Shown: positions 33,460-42,116, counted from the first letter of the stretch. The stretch: DNA of 43,449 nt from SVEL01 sp964573715 (GCA_964573715.1 CAZNKR010000014.1:1-43449), one strand, 5' to 3'. Notes: generated by a model not told the origin, from the letters alone. Numbers and translations: made by a program.

Positions 33460-34833
33460 ATGAAACTTTGGGGCGGACGCTTCACTAAAGAAACAAATCA
33501 ATTAGTACACAATTTTAATGCATCATTATCCTTTGATCAGAAATTTTATAAACAGGATATTAGAGGTTCCATTGCACATGTAACAATGTTAGCAGCAACA
33601 GGTATCATTTCGGATAATGATAAAGATACAATTATTACTGGACTTAAAAGTATAGAAAATGACATTGAATCAGGTGCATTGCCTATTACAGAAGAGCATG
33701 AGGATATTCATTCATTTGTAGAAGCTCACTTAATAGAAAGAGTAGGGGAACCAGGAAAGAGATTACATACAGGAAGAAGCAGAAATGACCAGGTTGCGCT
33801 TGATATGAAACTTTATACTCGTGATGAAGTCTCAAATATTGATGAATTACTTAAAGACTTACTTAAGGTTATTCATAGAATTATGAAGGAAAATGTTCAT
33901 ACGTATATGCCAGGCTTTACACATTTACAAAAAGCTCAGCCTATAACTGTGGCACATCATTTTGGAGCATATTTTGAAATGTTTAAACGTGATAGAAGTA
34001 GACTCAGTGATATATATGAAAGAATGAATTATTGCCCATTAGGAGCAGGAGCACTTGCGGGTACAACTTATCCGCTTGATAGAAATCTTACAGCTTCATT
34101 ATTAGATTTTAACGGACCAACACTTAATAGTATAGATTCAGTTTCTGACAGAGATTACTTAATCGAATTATTGTCTGCAATGTCAACTATTATGATGCAT
34201 CTTAGCAGATTTTCTGAAGAAATAATTGTTTGGAATACAAATGAATATAGATTTGTAGAGCTTGATGATGCTTACTCAACAGGCAGTAGTATTATGCCAC
34301 AAAAAAAGAATCCAGATATTGCTGAGCTTGTGCGTGGAAAGACAGGAAGAGTGTATGGTGCACTTATGTCAATGCTTACAACTATGAAGGGGCTTCCACT
34401 TGCATATAATAAAGATATGCAAGAGGATAAAGAATTTAGCTTTGATGCAATAGATACAACAAAAGGATGTATTTCATTATTTACAGGAATGATTGATACA
34501 ATGACCTTTAACAAGTCAGTTATGGAAAACAGTGCTAAAAATGGCTTTACAAACGCTACAGATGCAGCTGATTATCTTGTTGGCAAGGGTGTACCATTTA
34601 GAGATGCACATGGTATTGTTGGACAGCTTGTATTATTTTGCATAGATAAAAATATTGCACTAGATGATATGACATTGGAAGAATATAAGGATATAAGTCC
34701 TGTATTTGAAAAAGATATATACGAGGCAATTTCACTTAAAACTTGTGTAGAAAAGAGAGAAACAATTGGGGCACCAGGTGCAAAACCAATGGAGAATGTT
34801 ATTTCATTAAATGAGAAATATTTAGAGGCTTAA
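33460..34833 (+). CDS. argH: Argininosuccinate lyase
   Basis: 457 aa. It cleaves argininosuccinate into arginine and fumarate, the last step of arginine synthesis. The MKLWGGRFTK start, HTGRSRNDQVA (about 104-114), THLQKAQPIT and the fumarase/lyase signature GSSIMPQKKNPD (about 276-287) are all present. The start follows TAGGAGGACACC. argG is not next to it; the other arginine genes lie outside the window. A strong terminator follows. Confidence 0.97.
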   Translation: MKLWGGRFTKETNQLVHNFNASLSFDQKFYKQDIRGSIAHVTMLAATGIISDNDKDTIITGLKSIENDIESGALPITEEHEDIHSFVEAHLIERVGEPGKRLHTGRSRNDQVALDMKLYTRDEVSNIDELLKDLLKVIHRIMKENVHTYMPGFTHLQKAQPITVAHHFGAYFEMFKRDRSRLSDIYERMNYCPLGAGALAGTTYPLDRNLTASLLDFNGPTLNSIDSVSDRDYLIELLSAMSTIMMHLSRFSEEIIVWNTNEYRFVELDDAYSTGSSIMPQKKNPDIAELVRGKTGRVYGALMSMLTTMKGLPLAYNKDMQEDKEFSFDAIDTTKGCISLFTGMIDTMTFNKSVMENSAKNGFTNATDAADYLVGKGVPFRDAHGIVGQLVLFCIDKNIALDDMTLEEYKDISPVFEKDIYEAISLKTCVEKRETIGAPGAKPMENVISLNEKYLEA

Positions 34834-34865
34834 GAAATATTTATATTTTTAAGTAATATCTATAA

Positions 34866-34899
34866 AAAAAGGTTGCAGAATAAATTTTGCAACCTTTTT
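34866..34899 (+). terminator. Terminator after argH
   Basis: Perfect 12-bp stem AAAAAGGTTGCA (34866-34877) with TGCAACCTTTTT (34888-34899), a 10-nt loop. The A-rich left arm and T-rich right arm make it potentially bidirectional. Confidence 0.9.
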
Positions 34900-34944
34900 A
34901 AAAATAAAGGTTATAAGTATTTTAAATAAAATTTTTTCACTACC

Positions 34945-34972
34945 TTGACAGAAAGTTTTATTATGATATACT
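34945..34972 (+). promoter_or_regulatory. Sigma-A promoter for the tyrS T-box transcript
   Basis: Perfect -35 TTGACA (34945-34950), a 16-bp spacer and -10 TATACT (34967-34972). Confidence 0.85.
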
Positions 34973-34978
34973 TTCAAA

Positions 34979-35268
34979 TAAGTTAAAAAACAAAGGCATT
35001 GAACAGAACAAGTAATAAAGAAGGAAACAAACAGAAAGTGGCCGGTCGATGAGAGGCACGTGTGAATTTCTTTATGAATACATCTGGGAGCTGCACACCG
35101 AAAATATAGTAGGCTGTGACGGAAGACAACCGTTAGACGCGTCAAGGTATCGCATTAGCTGTACCTACTGAGCTGATTATTGTGAGATAATCAGGAATAA
35201 AGGTGGTAACACGAGATTATAGGCTCGTCCTTTACATGCACAAGTTGTATGTAGGACGAGCTTTATTT
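34979..35268 (+). promoter_or_regulatory. Tyrosine T-box riboswitch controlling tyrS
   Basis: All landmarks are in order: AGTA (35011-35014), the GATGAGAGG segment of Stem I, the specifier context GAA-TAC-A with TAC at 35079-35081 (a Tyr codon), GGAGCTGC, CCGAAAATATAGTAGGC, then CCGTTA. A hairpin before the antiterminator is CTGATTAT (35173-35180) with ATAATCAG (35187-35194). The T-box core is AAAGGTGGTAACACGAG (35199-35215); its TGGT fits the ACCA end of tRNA-Tyr. The terminator is GCTCGTCCT (35223-35231) with AGGACGAGC (35253-35261) and a T-rich tail. ACGAG at 35211 can instead pair with CTCGT at 35224. Uncharged tRNA-Tyr should therefore allow read-through into tyrS. Confidence 0.95.
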
Positions 35269-35270
35269 GT

Positions 35271-35334
35271 GTGATAATCTATAAATGGAAAGCTGACAGA
35301 AAGAAAACTTGTAAAGTTAAGCTATGATTATCAC
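35271..35334 (+). promoter_or_regulatory. Additional long hairpin between the T-box terminator and tyrS
   Basis: GTGATAATC (35271-35279) is fully complementary to GATTATCAC (35326-35334). Nested pairs are AGCT (35291-35294) with AGCT (35320-35323), and AACTT (35306-35310) with AAGTT (35314-35318). It lies after the T-box terminator and 26 nt before the tyrS Shine-Dalgarno, so it is present only in read-through RNA. There is no T run. It may protect or process the mRNA. Confidence 0.5.
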
Positions 35335-35375
35335 TAGCCTACGGTTTGCAAAAGATAGAAAAAAGGAGAATAAAG

Positions 35376-36599
35376 ATGACATTATATGACGAATTGGTGG
35401 CAAGAGGACTTATTGCCCAGGTAACAAACGAGAAAGAAATTAAAGAAATGATTAATAATGGTAAAGCTACATTTTATATTGGTTTTGATCCAACAGCTGA
35501 TAGTCTTCATGTAGGACATTTTATGGCACTTTGCCTTATGAAACGTCTTCAAATGGCAGGTAATAAGCCAATTGCGCTTATTGGTGGTGGTACGGCTATG
35601 ATTGGAGATCCTTCTGGTCGTTCTGATATGAGACAAATGATGACTACAGAAACTATTGAACATAATGTTGAGTGTTTCAAAAAACAGATGAGCAAGTTTA
35701 TTGATTTTTCTGAAGGAAAGGCATTACTTGTAAATAACGCTGATTGGTTACTAGGTCTTAACTATATTGAAGTATTACGTGAAGTAGGTTCACATTTTAG
35801 TGTTAATAGAATGCTGGCAGCTGAGTGCTATAAACAAAGAATGGAAAAGGGATTATCATTTCTTGAATTTAACTATATGATTATGCAAAGCTACGATTTT
35901 TACATGCTCTACAATAAGTATGGATGTAATATGGAGTTTGGTGGTGATGACCAGTGGAGCAATATGCTTGGCGGTACTGAATTGATAAGAAGAAAGCTTG
36001 GTAAAGACGCACATGCTATGACAATAACATTACTTCTTAACTCGGAAGGTAAGAAAATGGGTAAAACACAGTCAGGTGCAGTATGGTTAGACCCAGCAAA
36101 AACCACACCATATGAGTTCTACCAGTACTGGAGAAATGTAGCAGATGCAGATGTTCTTAAGTGCATTAGAATGCTTACATTTTTACCAATGGAAGAGATT
36201 GATGCAATGGATAAGTGGGAAGGAAGTCAGTTAAATAGAGCTAAAGAAATACTAGCATATGAACTTACAAAGCTTGTTCATGGCGAAGAAGAGGCAAAAA
36301 AGGCCGAAGAGAGTGCAAAAGCATTATTCGGCGGTGGTGCTTCTATGGAAAATATTCCTACTGCTGAAATTAGCGAAGATAATATTTTACCAGAGGGTAT
36401 AGATATTCTATCTGCTATGGTTTTAGCAGATATAGTTACTTCAAAGTCTGAAGCAAGAAGAGCTGTAGAACAAGGTGGAGTATCGGTTGATGGAGAAAAA
36501 ATTAATGATACAAAGACAATGATTTCTAATGAACAATTATCGGCTGGTGTTCTTATCAAAAAAGGTAAGAAGGTATTTAAAAAGGTAATTAAAGGTTAA
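35376..36599 (+). CDS. tyrS: Tyrosyl-tRNA synthetase
   Basis: 407 aa. Class I synthetase. HIGH-like motif HVGH in DPTADSLHVGHFMALC, KMSKS-like motif KMGKT in EGKKMGKTQSG, and a C-terminal S4-like RNA-binding domain (about 340-405: SKSEARRAVEQGGVSVDG). The frame is open from a TTG at 35346, but the SD AAAAGGAG (35361-35368) lies inside that stretch, so the ATG at 35376 is the start. Expression is under the tyrosine T-box. The E1-like gene follows after 2 nt. Confidence 0.97.
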   Translation: MTLYDELVARGLIAQVTNEKEIKEMINNGKATFYIGFDPTADSLHVGHFMALCLMKRLQMAGNKPIALIGGGTAMIGDPSGRSDMRQMMTTETIEHNVECFKKQMSKFIDFSEGKALLVNNADWLLGLNYIEVLREVGSHFSVNRMLAAECYKQRMEKGLSFLEFNYMIMQSYDFYMLYNKYGCNMEFGGDDQWSNMLGGTELIRRKLGKDAHAMTITLLLNSEGKKMGKTQSGAVWLDPAKTTPYEFYQYWRNVADADVLKCIRMLTFLPMEEIDAMDKWEGSQLNRAKEILAYELTKLVHGEEEAKKAEESAKALFGGGASMENIPTAEISEDNILPEGIDILSAMVLADIVTSKSEARRAVEQGGVSVDGEKINDTKTMISNEQLSAGVLIKKGKKVFKKVIKG

Positions 36600-36601
36600 T
36601 T

Positions 36602-37288
36602 ATGTCAGATATATTTGAACGTACAAAATTACTTATTGGTGATGATGGGCTAAATAAACTATCTAATTTAAATGTTATTCTTTTTGGCGTTGGTGGCGTT
36701 GGTGGATATGTTGCTGAAAGCTTGGCTAGGGCAGGAATTGGACATATGTGTTTAGTGGATATGGATGATGTATCAGAATCCAATATTAATAGACAGATTA
36801 TTGCGCTTCATTCTACTGTAGGTAAGCCGAAAGTTGAAGTAATGAAGGAAAGAATACACGATATTAATCCAGAATGTGTTGTTGATGCAAGAAAATGCTT
36901 CTACTTACCAGATAACTCAGACAACTTTGATTTTACAAAATACGATTTTGTTATAGATGCAATTGATAATGTTACCGCGAAGCTGGATATCATTGTTAAA
37001 TGTACAAGGCTTGGTGTAAATATCGTTTCAGCTATGGGAACGGGCAATAAGCTACATCCAGAATTGTTTGAAATTACTGATATATACAAAACGCAAATGT
37101 GTCCACTAGCAAAGGTGATGAGGAAAGAATTAAAAGCAAGAGAAGTGAAGAAATTAACAGTGATTTATTCAAAGGAACAACCTGTATATAAGGGAGAAGT
37201 TCCAGGAAGCATTTCTTTTGCTCCGTCAGTAGCAGGATTGTTAATTTCCTCCTATGTAGTAAATACAATAATTAAGAATAAAAATTAG
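36602..37288 (+). CDS. tcdA: ThiF/E1-like tRNA threonylcarbamoyladenosine dehydratase
   Basis: 228 aa. Adenylating E1 fold: nucleotide-binding GVGGVGG (29-35), the SNINRQ segment (about 60-65) with its Arg, and VIDAIDNVTAK (about 118-128). TcdA (YgdL/CsdL) dehydrates t6A37 in tRNA to the cyclic ct6A form. A Cys in KTQMCPLAKVMRKEL fits the family. It starts 2 nt after tyrS, so it is T-box controlled too. Its last codons (from 37256) are part of a 55-bp sequence that reappears after the gap, which I take as an assembly artefact. Confidence 0.9.
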   Translation: MSDIFERTKLLIGDDGLNKLSNLNVILFGVGGVGGYVAESLARAGIGHMCLVDMDDVSESNINRQIIALHSTVGKPKVEVMKERIHDINPECVVDARKCFYLPDNSDNFDFTKYDFVIDAIDNVTAKLDIIVKCTRLGVNIVSAMGTGNKLHPELFEITDIYKTQMCPLAKVMRKELKAREVKKLTVIYSKEQPVYKGEVPGSISFAPSVAGLLISSYVVNTIIKNKN

Positions 37289-37465
37289 AAAACAGGCACA
37301 TAAAATACAANNNNNNNNNNNNNNNNNNNNNNNNNNNNNNNNNNNNNNNNNNNNNNNNNNNNNNNNNNNNNNNNNNNNNNNNNNNNNNNNNNNNNNNNNN
37401 NNNNNNNNNNGTAGTAAATACAATAATTAAGAATAAAAATTAGAAAACAGGCACATAAAATACAA
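37256..37465. other. 100-N assembly gap flanked by an identical 55-bp sequence
   Basis: The N run is 37311-37410. The 55 bp at 37256-37310 (end of tcdA plus 22 nt) is identical to 37411-37465. As with the other gap, the duplicated length is 55, which points to contig ends overlapping by one k-mer. The 3' copy of the tcdA tail should not be annotated as a gene fragment. Confidence 0.95.
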
Positions 37466-37478
37466 AAAATATTTATTG

Positions 37479-37580
37479 AAAAATACACTTTTATAATTTA
37501 TATAATTATTTCGGATATATAGCTTGATAAACTGTATATTTACATTGAAATCAATATAAAATCATGAGAAGTGTATTTTT
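37479..37580. repeat. 12-bp perfect inverted repeat enclosing 78 bp downstream of tcdA
   Basis: AAAAATACACTT (37479-37490) and AAGTGTATTTTT (37569-37580) are exact complements; extended to 15 bases, 13 still match. The interior is AT-rich and non-coding. It could be a long-looped terminator for tyrS-tcdA (the right arm ends in six T) or the remains of a small mobile element. The rest of the 270-bp stretch from 37466 to the epimerase gene shows only a promoter. Confidence 0.5.
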
Positions 37581-37684
37581 TGATTTTAAAATTCTTATAT
37601 TAATAGTATTTAAAAATAAAATTTTTTGAAGACTTAATTCATTGAATATTATTTTTTAATAAATCTTATAAATTTATAAATTCC

Positions 37685-37713
37685 TTTATTATAAATTCAT
37701 TTTATGATAAAAT
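37685..37713 (+). promoter_or_regulatory. Candidate promoter and AT palindrome for the aldose epimerase gene
   Basis: TTTATT (37685-37690), 17 bp, TAAAAT (37708-37713). The -10 lies inside a palindrome ATTTTAT-G-ATAAAAT (37699-37713). Confidence 0.4.
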
Positions 37714-37741
37714 TAAACAAATTATTGTGAAGGTGAATGTT

Positions 37742-38656
37742 ATGGTGGATAAAATTAAGAAAGTATCAATAGAAAATGAATACTTAAAAGCAAGTTTTCG
37801 TATATGTGGTGCAGAGCTTGCATCTTTAGTTTCAAAAAAAACAGGGAAAGACTATATATTTCCTGCTATACCACAGTTTTGGTCAAAAAGTTCTCCAATA
37901 CTATTTCCGGTAGTTGGATGCGCAAAAAATAATACACTTATACATAATGAAAAGCCATATAGTATGCATTTACACGGATTTGCCAACTATCAGGATTTTG
38001 AGGTTGTATTTCGTGATGATGCACAGGTTGAATTCTTGTTAAGCTCTAATGGCAGATTTAAAGAAGTTTATCCATTTGAATTTAATTTATTTGTTGGATA
38101 TACATTGATTGGTAAGAAACTTAACGTTTATTGGAGAGTTGAAAATTTAAGTAAAGAAACAATGTATTTTTCTATAGGAGGTCATCCTGCATTTACTTGC
38201 CCTATAGATGAAAATCCTAGAAATACATATTATTTGCAGTTTGATGGATTAACAAAGCTGGATAGATCAATAATTGATATGTCTTGTGGATTACTTTATG
38301 ATGAACATGAAGATATTGAATTTAATGAAGTGGATGCAGAAGGCAAAGTGGGTGTTATCAGAATTGATGACCATTTATTTGATAGAGATGCACTTATTGG
38401 AGAAAACAATCAAACCCATAAGATTTCATTGCTTAGACCTGACAAGTCACCATACATAAGCGTTACCTTTGACGCTCCGCTATTTGGAGTTTGGTCACCT
38501 TTGGATAAAAAGGCTCCTTTTATTTGTATTGAACCTTGGTATGGAAGATGCGATAAAAAACAGTTTGATGGTGAACTAAAAGATAGAGAATGGAGCAACA
38601 CACTTAAAGTAGACGATATATTTAACGCAAACTATAACATAGAAATATTTGATTAG
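37742..38656 (+). CDS. Aldose 1-epimerase family protein (LacX/GalM-like)
   Basis: 304 aa from the ATG with AAGGTGA five bases upstream; a GTG at 37727 precedes the Shine-Dalgarno and is rejected. Features of the LacX-like branch: MHLHGFANYQDFEV (His near 79 and 81), GGHPAFTCPID, and EPWYGRCD near the end. Members mutarotate aldose sugars or sugar phosphates. No sugar operon surrounds it, so the substrate is not known. It stands alone, between the gap region and the chemoreceptor. Confidence 0.87.
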   Translation: MVDKIKKVSIENEYLKASFRICGAELASLVSKKTGKDYIFPAIPQFWSKSSPILFPVVGCAKNNTLIHNEKPYSMHLHGFANYQDFEVVFRDDAQVEFLLSSNGRFKEVYPFEFNLFVGYTLIGKKLNVYWRVENLSKETMYFSIGGHPAFTCPIDENPRNTYYLQFDGLTKLDRSIIDMSCGLLYDEHEDIEFNEVDAEGKVGVIRIDDHLFDRDALIGENNQTHKISLLRPDKSPYISVTFDAPLFGVWSPLDKKAPFICIEPWYGRCDKKQFDGELKDREWSNTLKVDDIFNANYNIEIFD

Positions 38657-38713
38657 TTACAAAAAATTGAACTAGTACTGTATTGGTTTTACTGATTATA
38701 ATTACAAATTCAC

Positions 38714-38742
38714 TTGATGAAATCGTATAAGTATGATAAAAT
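38714..38742 (+). promoter_or_regulatory. Sigma-A type promoter for the chemoreceptor gene
   Basis: -35 TTGATG (38714-38719), a 17-bp spacer and -10 TAAAAT (38737-38742). It does not match the sigma-28 consensus often used for chemotaxis genes. Confidence 0.55.
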
Positions 38743-38836
38743 TACAAGTAGAAAAAAGGACGTAAAATCATTTTAAACTTTATCAAAAGATAAAGCTTAT
38801 TTATATTTTCTAAAATTTACAATGGAGGATTCTACT

Positions 38837-40876
38837 ATGAAGAAAGATGCAATGGATATCCAGAAAGATATTCTGGATGTTATTGATAATACACAGGAGG
38901 TTGTTGATGAAGTAACTGAAAGTGTAGATGTTGATATCATTTCAGAAGATGACGAAAAAGAAGAGTCATATACAAAAGCAGAGCTAAAAGCTATGAAAAT
39001 GGCAGAAAAGCTTGCAAAAAAAGAAGCTAAAAAGTTAAACAATGCTAAAAAGACTGATTCTTTAGATGAAACACAGGCTATAGAAGAAATGGTGAGTGCA
39101 GATACTACAGAAGATAAAGATGTATTAGATACTACATCCGAGATTAAAGATAATATTGATATAGTTAAAAGAAAAGGATTAAAGCTTACAGCTAAACTTA
39201 TTTTAGTTGTTACTATTATTTTAGTTGTTATGTCTCTTTCTTCGGCAGTTATCTCTGTTATTACTATGAAAGCAAAGTCTGTAGATTTAGTTGAAAATCA
39301 GCTTAAAGCTACTGCATATGCATCAGTAGTTCATTATTCTGGCTTGTCACAGGCAGATTTCAAAGTGTCACAGTCGGGTTTACTCTACAAGGGAAGCTAC
39401 GCATTACAAGATAATGTTACTTTTATAAATGACCTAGCAGCAGAGAGTGAGGTTTACTCTACAGTTTATTTTGAAGACAAGGCTTATATTTCATCTATTA
39501 TAGGTGCCGATGGAAACATGTATTTAGATTCTGCAGTACCTGAAGATATTAAGGCACAGGTATATAAGAATCAAACAGTTTTTGCAGAAAATATTAATAT
39601 TAATGGAACATCATATTATGGTGCATTTTCTCCATTGGTACAGCCTTCATCAGGAGATGTTTGTGGTGTTGTATTTTCTGGTATTAAGAGTAGTGTCGTT
39701 TCAGATGATCTTAATGAGTCAATTATTAAGATTACGATTACATCTGTTGTAGCAATTTTAATCAGTGTTATTGTAGTCGTTTTCATACTTCGTGTTATTA
39801 CAAAAGCATTAAAGAAAACTGTGTCAGACATCAACAATGTATCACAAGGAAATCTTAATTTTGAAATTAACAAAAAGTTATCAAATAGAGCAGATGAAAT
39901 TGGAGATATGGCACGTAGTATAGATACAGTTATTCTCAATTTTAAAACGGTAATCACAAAACTTATAGGAGCTGTTGGAGAATTAACTGAGTTTTCTGGT
40001 TGTTTCTCAGAATCCTTTGAACGTATTTCTGAGACTATTACAAATGTAAATGTTGCAGTAGATGAAATTGCACATGGTGCTACAGAACAAGCAACAGAAA
40101 CTATGAATGCCAATGATAGAGTAATCAATATGGGCGATGCCATTGGTCAGGCAAATAGCAATATATCTCTTTTAGGGGATAGTTCAAAGAAGATGAAAAC
40201 ATACAGTGATGAAGCGAGTGGTACATTGGTTGAATTATCAAAAATTAACGATAAAACTAAGAATTCTGTAAATGAGGTTCAAAATCAAACTAACCTTACA
40301 AATAAATCAGCATTGGCTATTCAAGAGGCTACATCATTAATAGCAGATATTTCAACACAAACAAATCTCTTATCTTTAAATGCTTCAATAGAAGCTGCTA
40401 GAGCAGGAGAAAATGGTAGAGGCTTTGCTGTTGTTGCCAATGAAATTAGAAACCTTGCTGACCAGTCAAGGGCATCTGCAGAAAAGATTACTGAAATCGT
40501 TAATAACCTTATCCAAAACTCAAATGAAAGTGTTGAGACAATGGATGAAGTTATGGGAGTAATTGCAGATCAAAATAAGAAGTTAGATGATACAAGAAGA
40601 ATGTTTGATTCTCTTAATACTGAAATTATTGAAGTTAACAGTGCGATTGAAAATATAGAGACAGAAATGCAGCAATTGCTTGGTATAAAAGATTCGGTTT
40701 ATGCAAGTGTAGAGAATCTTGCTGCTATTGCTGAAGAAAATGCAGCAAGTACAGAAGAAACTGCAGCTTCAATGACTTCATTAACAGGAATTGTTGATGA
40801 ATGTTTAACTGCAACAAATCAATTAGTTGATTTAGCTGCCAGCTTGGATGATAGTATAAAAGTATTTCAGATTTAA
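38837..40876 (+). CDS. Methyl-accepting chemotaxis protein with long charged N-terminal extension
   Basis: 679 aa from the ATG 8 nt after TGGAGG. Residues 1-115 are a highly charged cytoplasmic extension (acidic, then an AEKLAKKEAKK stretch), where normal receptors begin with the first membrane helix. TM1 is at about 117-144, an extracellular single-Cache-like domain at about 145-295 (INGTSYYGAFSPLVQPSSG and GVVFSGI are typical), TM2 at about 296-320, HAMP to about 370, and the signalling tip NASIEAARAGENGRGFAVVA near 515-535. It should signal through CheA/CheW. The gene is monocistronic: own promoter and terminator, with no other che gene nearby. Confidence 0.93.
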   Translation: MKKDAMDIQKDILDVIDNTQEVVDEVTESVDVDIISEDDEKEESYTKAELKAMKMAEKLAKKEAKKLNNAKKTDSLDETQAIEEMVSADTTEDKDVLDTTSEIKDNIDIVKRKGLKLTAKLILVVTIILVVMSLSSAVISVITMKAKSVDLVENQLKATAYASVVHYSGLSQADFKVSQSGLLYKGSYALQDNVTFINDLAAESEVYSTVYFEDKAYISSIIGADGNMYLDSAVPEDIKAQVYKNQTVFAENININGTSYYGAFSPLVQPSSGDVCGVVFSGIKSSVVSDDLNESIIKITITSVVAILISVIVVVFILRVITKALKKTVSDINNVSQGNLNFEINKKLSNRADEIGDMARSIDTVILNFKTVITKLIGAVGELTEFSGCFSESFERISETITNVNVAVDEIAHGATEQATETMNANDRVINMGDAIGQANSNISLLGDSSKKMKTYSDEASGTLVELSKINDKTKNSVNEVQNQTNLTNKSALAIQEATSLIADISTQTNLLSLNASIEAARAGENGRGFAVVANEIRNLADQSRASAEKITEIVNNLIQNSNESVETMDEVMGVIADQNKKLDDTRRMFDSLNTEIIEVNSAIENIETEMQQLLGIKDSVYASVENLAAIAEENAASTEETAASMTSLTGIVDECLTATNQLVDLAASLDDSIKVFQI

Positions 40877-40925
40877 TTAAAAATCTTCTATTGTTATGAT
40901 AGATTAATATGTTCTCATTTTAAGT

Positions 40926-40959
40926 AAAGTCACATTGATTATTTCAATGTGACTTTTTT
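40926..40959 (+). terminator. Terminator after the chemoreceptor gene
   Basis: Perfect 13-bp stem AAAGTCACATTGA (40926-40938) with TCAATGTGACTTT (40944-40956), a 5-nt loop and a run of six T. The remaining 225 bp before the DegV gene is AT-rich with only a promoter visible. Confidence 0.95.
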
Positions 40960-41079
40960 CTTTAAAGGCAATAAAAATTAAATTGAACATAAATAACTTA
41001 TTATATAGAAAATAGAAATATAGAGAAAAACATTTCTTTTTGTTTAATATAAAAAAATAGTGGAAAAATACAAAATATA

Positions 41080-41088
41080 TGTTATACT
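41080..41088 (+). promoter_or_regulatory. Extended -10 promoter for the DegV gene
   Basis: TGTTATACT, an extended -10 (TGn-TATACT), with no clear -35. The leader is about 90 nt. Confidence 0.45.
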
Positions 41089-41184
41089 ATTAAAAGAATG
41101 ATTTGAAGCTACAAGATGTGGTATTCAAAACTATGTTATCAATTTTTTAATATTTAGTATATTTTATCGAAAGGAAAGTTTTTT

Positions 41185-42066
41185 ATGACATATCAGATTA
41201 TAAGCGATGGTTCATGCGATTTATTACCATCATATGTTAAGGACCATAATGTTAAGGTAGTTCCTTTTTATGTATCATTTGATGGGGAAAACTATTTAAA
41301 GGAAGGGATAGACATTGAGCATGATGAGTTCTATAGAAGAATGATAGAAAATCATGAATTTCCAAAGTCATCATTACCTTCAGTGCAGGATTATGTAGAT
41401 GCTTTTATGCCTTATGTTCTTGAAGGTACGCCTATTATTTGTATATGCATTACTGAAAAGTTTTCAGGATCTTACCAGTCAGCTATGAATGCAGCAAATA
41501 TTGTAAAAGAAGACCATCCAGATGCCAAAATAGAAGTTGTTAATTCAATGGTTAATACAGTATTGCAAGGTATTTTTGTTAATGAAGTAGTAAGGATGAG
41601 GAATGCTGGATTAAGTCTTGATGAGACATTAGCAAAGATGCAAGAGATTATTCCAACTGGAAGAATTATTTTTACTATTGCCAATATAGAATATTTAAAA
41701 AAAGGCGGTAGAATTGGAAAATTATTATCGCTAGCAAGTGACAAGCTTGGAATCAAACCACTTATTACCTTGAGGGATGGAGAGATTTTCCCTAGTGGAA
41801 TAACAAGAAGCCGTTCAAAATCCATGAAGAAAATAGTTGATCTTACTCAGACTCATTTTGAAAAAAACAATCTTGATCCAAAAGAGTATGAATTTTGTGT
41901 AGGAACAGGTATTACCATTGATGAAGCTCATGAATTAGGAAAAATGCTGGAAGAAGCTTTGAACATAAAGATTGATTTTTGGGATGTTAGAATTGGTACA
42001 ACAATTGGAACTCATACCGGACCATATCCACTTGGTACGTCTTTTATACGTAGATATGATGCATAA
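41185..42066 (+). CDS. DegV family fatty-acid-binding protein
   Basis: 293 aa. N-terminal SDGSCDLLP, then a PKSSLPSVQDY segment and ITEKFSGSYQSA (Ser-rich fatty acid head-group contacts), YLKKGGRIGKL (about 171-181) and the final GTHTGPYPLG (about 274-283) are the family hallmarks. Members bind long-chain fatty acids and in several Firmicutes act as FakB, presenting fatty acid to the kinase FakA; no fakA is present here. The start follows GAAAGGAAAG. It has its own promoter and terminator. Confidence 0.93.
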   Translation: MTYQIISDGSCDLLPSYVKDHNVKVVPFYVSFDGENYLKEGIDIEHDEFYRRMIENHEFPKSSLPSVQDYVDAFMPYVLEGTPIICICITEKFSGSYQSAMNAANIVKEDHPDAKIEVVNSMVNTVLQGIFVNEVVRMRNAGLSLDETLAKMQEIIPTGRIIFTIANIEYLKKGGRIGKLLSLASDKLGIKPLITLRDGEIFPSGITRSRSKSMKKIVDLTQTHFEKNNLDPKEYEFCVGTGITIDEAHELGKMLEEALNIKIDFWDVRIGTTIGTHTGPYPLGTSFIRRYDA

Positions 42067-42081
42067 TTTATTTTAGTGATT

Positions 42082-42116
42082 AAATACAGTTATTATTTTT
42101 AATAACTGTATTTTTT
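42082..42116 (+). terminator. Terminator after the DegV gene
   Basis: Perfect 14-bp stem (42082-42095 with 42100-42113; core ATACAGTTATTA), a 4-nt loop and a run of six T. Confidence 0.93.

Noticed and set aside
34849..35145. 98-codon minus-strand ORF
   Set aside because: It lies antisense to the argH terminator and the tyrS T-box and has no recognisable protein features.
37411..37443. Second copy of the tcdA 3' end after the gap, as a gene duplication
   Set aside because: Its length together with flank is exactly 55 bp, the same as at the other gap, so it is an assembly overlap.
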